Source: Bin55 sp965205965
Lineage (GTDB): Bacteria > Pseudomonadota > Gammaproteobacteria > Pseudomonadales > Azotimanducaceae
Length of the DNA: 64,000 bases
Direction of reading: 5' to 3'
NCBI GenBank assembly: GCA_965205965.1
Contig: CBDBHT010000006.1
Coordinates: 62,001-126,000, forward strand
Part shown: positions 29,175 to 36,200 of the stretch, one piece after another
Numbering within the stretch: the first letter of the stretch is position 1
Layout: each line of letters opens with the position of its first letter
Made by a program: the position numbers and the translations under genes
Notes under the pieces: generated by a model
What the model was told of the DNA's origin: nothing
Database searches by the model: none
The model's input: only the letters and a program-made list of their open reading frames with translations

Positions 29175-29277
29175 GGACATCTCTGTTTATTCGAAGCAAA
29201 CAGTCCTTACATTGTTGATAAATCTAATACTTATATTAGACATGATTCGTCAAAACAGCGATAAATGGAAGCGTTCA
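29175..29277 (+). repeat. MITE-like inverted-repeat element, copy 3 (worn)
   Basis: Starts GGACATCTCTGTTTATTCG and carries TCTAATACTTATATTAGACA and GATTCGTCAAAACAGCGATA. The right end (TAAATGGAAGCGTTC) has drifted from TAAATAGAGGTGTCC. It follows the RidA gene. Confidence 0.65.
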
Positions 29278-29284
29278 CGTTCTT

Positions 29285-29480
29285 GATCCAGCCGATCGAC
29301 GCTTTCGCTAGCCGCTCCCGCTCCGCATCCCACTGCGGTGCTTTTCGTCTTTCGCGGCCGAGCACCACGTACCCAGCGATCTTCCGTTCCTCCATTTGCG
29401 CCAGCTCCTATTCGTCGGCGTAGCCCGCTTCGCCCAGCGCATGATCGAAGGTCACCAACGGATCTTCCAGCGCACCAGCT
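29285..29480 (-). pseudogene. IS1182/IS5-like transposase fragment
   Basis: On the minus strand one frame reads DPLVTFDHALGEAGYADE, a stop, then ELAQMEERKIAGYVVLGRER. This matches the segment ADAGYxSExNLAxLExRGIDxYVAxGR of IS1182-type transposases. Only about 60 residues remain. Confidence 0.5.
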
Positions 29481-29640
29481 GGAAATCTCTATTGACCTAC
29501 GTTGTCCTACCTCGATAACTTTTTACTAACAAGTTGAATGAAGAGGTGTTGAAGATGAGCCCATGAACCTGGACACCTCTATTTACTCGAGACAATGAGA
29601 AGTAAGCAATCCTCATATCATGACAAATCATCAGAAATTC
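29481..29640 (+). repeat. compound repeat with two MITE-type left ends
   Basis: GGAAATCTCTATTGACCTAC and TTGTCCTAC start at 29481, and GGACACCTCTATTTACTCGA follows at 29571. The latter continues with a worn MITE interior (CCTCATATCATGACAAATCA). The same order is found at 39500-39729 with better preserved sequence. Confidence 0.5.
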
Positions 29641-29937
29641 CCCGTGAACGGAATTTGGGTCTTTGCTCACGGTGCTCGGACGACCGCGGTGTTGCGATGT
29701 GCTGCGAAGCGGGTCTTGGATCTTGCCCCTCTGAATTGGGCCTTTTCAGCCTCCCGTGAAGGGACATTGCGTCCCGTGCGGTCCACGCGGACGCGGGTCT
29801 CCCGCCGTTCGAGCGGTGTCCCTCAGCCGTCCGTTCGGATGTTGTAGCCTGGCAGGCGGTCCCAGTGCGGGTTCAGGAAGTATCGAAAGCGGGTGTAATG
29901 AAATGCGACGGCCGCTCGGTGAACAGATAAAATTCGC
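29641..29937. other. IS-derived debris, nothing recognised
   Basis: GC-rich stretch between repeats and the IS4-type transposase fragment. No protein family could be assigned; it may be the terminal region of that element. Confidence 0.35.
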
Positions 29938-30285
29938 GCTAGCCGGGGAACGGCATGAGGGTCAGGTGCAAGCGCAACCGTTCCCACAGCGCGTACCGGG
30001 GTCCGGCCTTCGCTAGAGCGGATTGGAACAGCAGGCAGCACAACTCCTGCAACTGATCGATCAGGAACGCCAGCAGCATCAGCACGGTGGCCAGATGCTG
30101 GTGCCCGTGCCCGAAGTTGTGCTCCAACTCGTAGCCCTGGTTCTTCAGCGTGTTAAAGGTCTCGTTCTCGATTTTCCAGCGACTGCGCGCACAGGCGTGC
30201 GCCTCGGCCGCGGTGGCTCGGGTCAGCGGCAGGTGTCCGTGGCCCATGTCCGCGTCCGCCCCGCGGTGCGACCCTTGGGCGGAAA
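29938..30285 (-). pseudogene. IS4-type transposase C-terminal fragment
   Basis: The minus-strand frame has ARSRWKIENETFNTLKNQG then YELEHNFGHGHQHL and LMLLAFLIDQLQELCC, clearly related to the C-terminal part of the complete transposase at 56512-57828 (RSRWKIENETFNTLKN, LEHNFGHGTQHL, LMLLAFLIDQLLEM). It keeps the R..E......K signature of IS4 transposases. The N-terminal part was lost where the IS256 element now sits. Confidence 0.75.
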
Positions 30286-30318
30286 GTTGTGTCAAGAATT
30301 TTCTGCAATTTCCAGTGG

Positions 30319-30354
30319 GAGTGGAGACCCGCCCATATGGGCGGGTCTCCACTC
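30319..30354 (-). terminator. perfect 36-bp palindrome after the IS256 transposase gene
   Basis: Two 18-base arms, GAGTGGAGACCCGCCCAT and its exact complement, meet without a loop, 22 bases after the transposase stop. No T run follows. It could stop transcription or be part of the element end. Confidence 0.5.
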
Positions 30355-30375
30355 GGCGCGAAATTTTCGGGTGTT

Positions 30376-31596
30376 TCATGCCGCCTCCTGCCATGTCTCG
30401 GATTCCGGTTCGGGTGCGCGAACCACGCCGATCCGGTCATATAGATAACGCTGCCCCGTCAGCCACCGCACATGGGTCTCCGCCGCAAGTGCCAAGATCA
30501 GACGCAGACAGGACTCCGCGTTCGGAAAGATCCTGACGACACGCGTTCGCCGGCGGAGCTCCTCGTTGTACCGCTCCAGCATGTTCGTGGACTTCATCCG
30601 CAGGCGATGTTCCCTGGGCAGCCGATACACCGTCAGCGTCTCCTCGACATGATCCTCGACCCATTCCACTAGCCTGCCAAACCCTTTCTCATCGCCCCAA
30701 CGGGCTACCCAGGCACCCAGTGCCTCACGAGCCTCCCCGACATGCTCACGGCCCCACAACCGTTTCAAACCCTCCAGACACGCGGGATCAGCACTCCGGG
30801 ACAGTTTGTCCCTGGCATTGCGCAGAAAATGGACGCAGCACCGTTGCCACAACGCGGTCGGCAACACTTTCGAGATCGCATGCTTCAATCCCTCATGACT
30901 GTCCGAGACCACATACTCGACTCCCCGCAGGCCACGTTCCTTCAGATGCGACAGGAATTCCGTCCACGACCCCTCGCTTTCCCGGTTCGCCACTTCCACC
31001 GCCAGCACCTGACGCCGACCCTCGCCGTCAATCCCGATGGCAATCTGCACTGCCCGGGAACGCACCGAGCCCTCCTCACGCACCTTCTCATACCGGGCAT
31101 CCAGCAACACATACGGATACGCCTCCTCCAGCCGACGTTTCGCAAACGCCTTCAGGGACGTGTCCAGCTTCGACACCATGGCCGAGATCGTCGCCGGCGA
31201 AAACTCGTGACCGCACAGACCCTCCGCCAGTCGGCTCACCCGACGCGTCGAGACCCCCTGCACATACATCTCCGACAGCACCGCCACCAGGGCCTTCTCC
31301 GAACGCTGATAGCGCTCGAACACCCGCGTGCTGAACTGGCCGCTGCGTTCCTGCGGAACCCTCAGCTCGATCTCGCCCACCTTCATCGTCAGATCGCGCC
31401 GGTAGTAGCCAGAACGGTAGCCCTGACGCGTCTTCGTCCGCTCGCTCTTGCCCGCTCCCAGAAACTCCGTCATCTCACTCTCCAGCACCTCGTTGAGCGT
31501 CTCTTGCACCAGCCGCCTCACAAAGTCCTCATCGTCCGCCAGATGATGACATGCCGACTTCTGCGTGTCATTGTGCGTATAATCTTCCCGAATCAT
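30376..31596 (-). CDS. IS256-family transposase
   Basis: DDE transposase of 406 residues and apparently intact. Seen: N-terminal ETLNEVLESEMTEFLGAGKS and RSGYYRRDLTMKVGEIELRV; catalytic segments VLLDARYEKVREEGSVRSRA (first D), YVVSDSHEGLKHAI (second D), CCVHFLRNARDKL, and NMLERYNEELRRRTRVVRIF with the final E. The ATG at 31596 is preferred: GGAG lies seven bases upstream (AAAGGAGCAAAAAATG), whereas earlier in-frame starts lie in or close to the upstream palindrome. Length agrees with the family. Confidence 0.92.
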   Translation of the reverse strand: MIREDYTHNDTQKSACHHLADDEDFVRRLVQETLNEVLESEMTEFLGAGKSERTKTRQGYRSGYYRRDLTMKVGEIELRVPQERSGQFSTRVFERYQRSEKALVAVLSEMYVQGVSTRRVSRLAEGLCGHEFSPATISAMVSKLDTSLKAFAKRRLEEAYPYVLLDARYEKVREEGSVRSRAVQIAIGIDGEGRRQVLAVEVANRESEGSWTEFLSHLKERGLRGVEYVVSDSHEGLKHAISKVLPTALWQRCCVHFLRNARDKLSRSADPACLEGLKRLWGREHVGEAREALGAWVARWGDEKGFGRLVEWVEDHVEETLTVYRLPREHRLRMKSTNMLERYNEELRRRTRVVRIFPNAESCLRLILALAAETHVRWLTGQRYLYDRIGVVRAPEPESETWQEAA

Positions 31597-31636
31597 TTTT
31601 TGCTCCTTTGTCATAAATTGTGTAATGAATGATTCG

Positions 31637-31664
31637 TGCCTGGACGCGGTTCCGCGTCCAGGCA
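31637..31664. promoter_or_regulatory. palindrome upstream of the IS256 transposase gene
   Basis: Arms TGCCTGGACGCGG and CCGCGTCCAGGCA with a 2-base centre. It sits between the IS end and the transposase start. A role in blocking read-through from outside is common for such structures in IS elements (inference). Confidence 0.45.
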
Positions 31665-31754
31665 TCTCCACATTCCCGATAAAACATCAGATTCTAACCA
31701 TCCGTCTGTCGTTACAGCTCGTTTTTCGTTTTTGCAGATAAATTTATACACAAC

Positions 31755-32140
31755 CTGGAAAGTCATGGCTTGGACCGGGTGCGCACGCATGGCCGGGAAG
31801 GCTTCGAACGCACCGTGGGTATCTCGATCCTCGCAGCCAACCTGCACCGGCTCGGACGCTTGCTGCAGCAACGGGCGGCGCGGCGGTCCCATCGCACGCA
31901 CCACCCTATCGTTTGGCAGCCTAGCCGTCCCCGTCCTCAATATCCATCCTTCCCGCCCCTCGGGACGGACGCCGCACGCCCCGAAAGCAAGCAGGAGAAC
32001 ATCCCCCGTTTTCACTTTTGGAGCCCCGATGATGGGCGGATGACCCGTCGTACATCTCCTAAATCAACATGATCCCCTGAGCGGCGGATACCATCACGTG
32101 GCTTAAACCCATCGTAAAATGGGGTTTTCCCGCAGACACT
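31755..32140 (+). pseudogene. ISNCY-type transposase C-terminal fragment
   Basis: Plus-strand frame with HGLDRVRTHGREGFERTVGI then SILAANLHRLGRLLQQRAA, nearly the same as the C-terminus of the complete transposase at 58450-59883 (HGLDRIRTHGRKGFARTVAL). The element end is probably at about 32137, where GGGGTTTTCCCGCAGACAC resembles the ends of that element. The rest was removed by, or lost beside, the IS256 element. Confidence 0.7.
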
Positions 32141-32189
32141 AACTAAATTTTTTCACTCCAGTTTGATGACGTGCCCCAATTTATACAGC

Positions 32190-32740
32190 CCGGGAAATGA
32201 CAAAAGTTCGCGAAAACCATGGGACGAAAACAGCCGAAAGTCCTATTAAAACCAGCAGTTCACAACTCGCTGGAAATTACTGGGTCCGAACCAGCCTCCG
32301 AGCCCTGGGAGCCGATCAGGCGGTGGAGACCTACCAAAGCTTGGCCAAAGTCGAACGGGCGTTCCGCGTCTCAAAACCAGTCGGCTGGCCATCCGCCCGG
32401 TCCATGTCTATAGCGAAGACCATGTTCGTGGACATGTGTTCCTCTGCATGCTGCCTACTATGTCGAGTGACACCTGCGGCGATCGCTCGCTCCATTGCTG
32501 TTCGAGGATGACGACCAAGAAAACGCGAAAGCCAGACGCCACACCGCCGTAGAAGAGGCTCACGTATCCCAGCAGGCCGAATGCAAGGCTGCCCACCCGA
32601 CACACTCCCGATGATCAACCGGTTCATAGTTTCCCTACCCTGCTCGCACACCTTGCCACCCTGACCCGCAATGAGGTCACACCTGGCAGTCTGCGCCGTA
32701 GAAACGTAGGAACGCTCTTTAGTAGGAAAGATTACCTAAA
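32190..32740 (+). pseudogene. IS1634-family transposase remnant
   Basis: Broken plus-strand frames give GADQAVETYQSLAKVERAFR, then IRPVHVYSEDHVRGHVFLCM, then QPVHSFPTLLAHLATLTRNE. This is the order found at the C-terminus of IS1634 transposases. At least two frame changes separate them. Confidence 0.7.
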
Positions 32741-33170
32741 ATACGTATTAGTGAAGTATAAAATTTATATTCTAAGCTGTTTACAAACTATTCATCCTAA
32801 AAAATGTGCCACAATTTTTCTACGGCGCAGACTGCTGGGGGACCAAGGACCAACATCCTATCGTGCTCTACAGCACACCGCCCCATACAACAGAGGACAT
32901 TCGATCTGCTTCAAATCAAACCACACTAAACGGTTGCCATGTAAATGACAGGTTAGAACTGCCACAAACCGCTGTCGTACCGCACTTCGCGTCCGATTCA
33001 ACTGATGAAGTTCCGGCTAAAAAGGACCATCCCCTGATGAAAATCCACAAGCTCGTCGTCGCCGAGCGAAGCATTAGCAAGCAGCAATGGGGTCTGATAC
33101 TCCACAAAACAAGCAGCCTGAAATTCTATGACTATCAGCAATTCCAGCGATGCATAGCTGGAACCTCCGC
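32741..33170. other. intergenic, nothing recognised
   Basis: AT-rich on its left part. A 124-codon open frame at 32806-33180 has no family resemblance and lies over the end region of the subtilase operon. Confidence 0.4.
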
Positions 33171-33203
33171 ATGCCGCTAATCCTCCGCTCGAATTAGCGG
33201 CAT
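33171..33203 (-). terminator. stem-loop downstream of the subtilase gene
   Basis: Arms ATGCCGCTAAT and ATTAGCGGCAT pair over 11 bases with an 11-base loop, 25 bases past the stop codon of the minus-strand gene. No T run follows, so intrinsic termination is uncertain. Confidence 0.4.
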
Positions 33204-33227
33204 TGCGTGCGGTAATACGCTCGGTTC

Positions 33228-36200
33228 TTACAGATCGAGAACGTTGCTGGCGTATCTGCCCGTTACCGAATCGACGGTTATGTCGGCAGCTAATCGATAC
33301 TCAGCACTGCCGGCGGGCCGATACGAGCACAACTTCCCGTCCACTGCCGTTCCTGCGATATCCTCCCACGGGGCATCCTGGTCCCTCCTCTCCTGCCATC
33401 TGGAACTCACGATCGCATAACTCACATTTTCGAAGGTGACTTTTCTGAAGGAAACGCAGTCGCCGCCCGAGGCATGAAAAACACCAAATTGAACGGTGTC
33501 AAACCCCACCTCGAACAGATCAAGCCGGAAGCGCGTGGTTTCGTCGACCTCCTCAGGCACTTCAATCGTATTGCCCACCCGTTCGAATACATGAATGCCG
33601 GGCCTTTCCGAATTGCTCGACGCCATATAGACATGGCCTCCATCGGGACTGGATTCCAAGACTTTCGCATCAGCATGTATAGGTGACAGGTTGTCGTACC
33701 GAGTCCGATCACCTATTACAGCTATATCCGTTATTTCAATGGCTTCTGCTTGATCGTCCGTTTCGGGATGGTACTCCATTGCAAAATGGCTCGAATCGCA
33801 AAAAAATTCGACTGCATACCTTCCGTTTCTGACATCTGCAACCCTGCATTTGCCAAACCCAACGACACCAGATTCATGATCGACAAATTCCGCCGCCAAC
33901 GCGGGTTCCTCGGGATTCGATAGATCAAAGACCTTAATAGTATGCGGTCTATCCCTGTTCTCCAGCGCAAACAGATACTGGCCGTCTCCGCTAATGGAAA
34001 GTGCATGCAGATGATTCAGATTATATCCGGCATCCATTAGAGTGAACTTCGAGGTTTCCGGATCCTTCTTAAGTATAGTGAGCGAATTCAGATTGGCTCC
34101 ATAAAGATATCCGCTCTGAGGCGACAGTGCCGCGTCAACCAACCTCAGATCTTCGGAAACAAAAGATGCCAGATGCCTGAGATTGCCCGTCGTTTCGTGG
34201 ATGTCGAAGAGATCCACCCCGCTTTGGTGAACGCGGTGCAGCTGCTGCTCGTTGGGGTCAGAAGAATCGATCAGTACGTCAACCGTTCTTGAACAGTTAT
34301 CCTTCTCTGTTTCCGCCGAAAAATGCCTGCCTGCCGTCAGCCGTAGATTAGCATAATCTTCCGGCACCATCTCCTGCCATTCGACGCAATAAGTCAGGAG
34401 CCTCGTCCGATAGGCATCCCATCCCAGAAAATGCCGTGGCGACTCAAGATTGTGCGAAGCCGCAGGGGTCAAAGCACCCGTCTTGACGTCGCGCCTATAC
34501 ACAACCATCGAATGGTCCGTCGCCACATACAGGGCATCGCCTCTGGTGTTGAACGACATGTCGACAATTTCCGAAAACGACACGGGAAAGCCTTGCATGT
34601 CCATGCCGCTATTGGGCACGTATCCGAGGTACCTGAGCCATACGGGGGCGTCGGTTTCCCGCCAACGGAGCTTATACTCCCCATCCTCGATCGCACGTGA
34701 ATTAAGTCCATGCGATATGCGCAGAATATATTCAGACCCCGATTCCGCGTAAAATTTTACGTGTACCTGCTGCCTGCCGTATCCAAAATTAGCATAAGAC
34801 ATCACCACCGTTTGCAGTGAATGTAATCCTCCGTCTCCGGCAGTCTGATAAACGGCCAGGTTCGTGTAACGCCGATGAATACTAGGAATAAAGAATTTGT
34901 ACCATCCCGATTCGTCTGCCTCGTACGTGTACCATACCGAATCTGAAGTATAATATAAAGACGAAGATGTGGATTGCTCACCGGCATCACGCGTGGCCCA
35001 GCTAGGGTTAAACGTCACGTTGCCCTTTGCGCCATTCAATACCACGGCATCGTCAAAGTCGTCGTTCTCCGGCGTGGGTCCCCAACTTAAAACATCTCTA
35101 TAGAAAGAAAATCCGACATCTGGTAGAATTCCTATGTCGCGAGGCGGAAATCCTACGGAAATCATGTAGTGCTTACCCTGCTTCATGGGAATGACGAACT
35201 CAATCAAATCATCCGTGTCGGACGTATTAGCCGTGGATCCCACAAAGTCTAGATCGTCAAGTGAATCCCCTTCGAAGACGGCCACGCGGTAATGCGAACC
35301 GTATGAGTAATCCGGATCCTGTATGATCCACGTAAACCGTCTCGTTTCGGGTGCCGTCCAGCGATACCACCGGGTGAATACACCCGACTCCTCCGGCTCC
35401 TCCGGCTCGACCGTCAGAATAGGAGGTGGAGATTCGAAATCGCGATAAATGACTTGGGAACCTGTAATACCGTCGCCGAGAGATACCGCATGGCTATAAT
35501 TGTCGTTGGTGACCCCGCTGTTGCCTCCTAGGTCTTCCAAATCCACTGCTTCCCAGATCAAATCAAAGGCTCCCGGATTAGCTCCAAGTTCAGGAATCGC
35601 GGATCCGACGGATATATGATACGTCTGTCCCTGGACAGCTTGAATCACAGCCGGGAATTGGGATGAGTTCTCAATGTTTCTATAATCGCTGACCGTGCGA
35701 AGCGACGAAACATCCTCACCCGTGTACACTAAGACGTGATGCGCAGTTTGCTCCTCCGGACTGCCGATTCTTACTGCATCGAACGACCACGCCCCGTCCG
35801 ACGGCGCCGTCCAGCGGTACCATACTGTCGCTGTAATTCCCCAGGGCCATTCGCTGTATTCCAAAGTCGCCCCCCTATTATTCCCTGCAATGCTGCTTCC
35901 CTGGCCCTCCAGAACGGTGGCGTGCAACCACCTGTCGTTGACTGGACGTTCCAGCCTATCCCACGCCATGATTACCGGAACAGACGGGCCGTGATTTCCC
36001 ACGCGCAAGTAGTACGTCTCGTTCTTTACAGCCTTGAAGGTCACACTGCCACCATCGTTAAAGGCAATCGTCTGTAAGCGAGCTAGTGAGTGCTTGCTCT
36101 CATTCCCGGTTTCCCGGAACGCGTCAATGAAAGTCTGCGGCGGATTCTCTAAGCCGTCCAGCTGCTCGATTTGAAACATCATGAATCTTGTTTCGGACGG

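Larger units (their letters stand above)
30286..31754 (-). mobile_element. complete IS256-family element
   Basis: Bounded by imperfect inverted ends: GTTGTGTCAAGAATTTTCTG (left) and, inward from the right, GTTGTGTATAAATTTATCTG. Length 1469 bp. It encodes one transposase on the minus strand with a palindrome on each side of the gene. It separates an IS4-type fragment from an ISNCY-type fragment. No exact target duplication was found; the flanks share only GGAAA, so later rearrangement is possible. Confidence 0.85.

Noticed and set aside
30720..31632. Long plus-strand frames over the IS256 transposase
   Set aside because: Antisense shadow of an intact transposase; proline/histidine-rich composition is typical of such frames.
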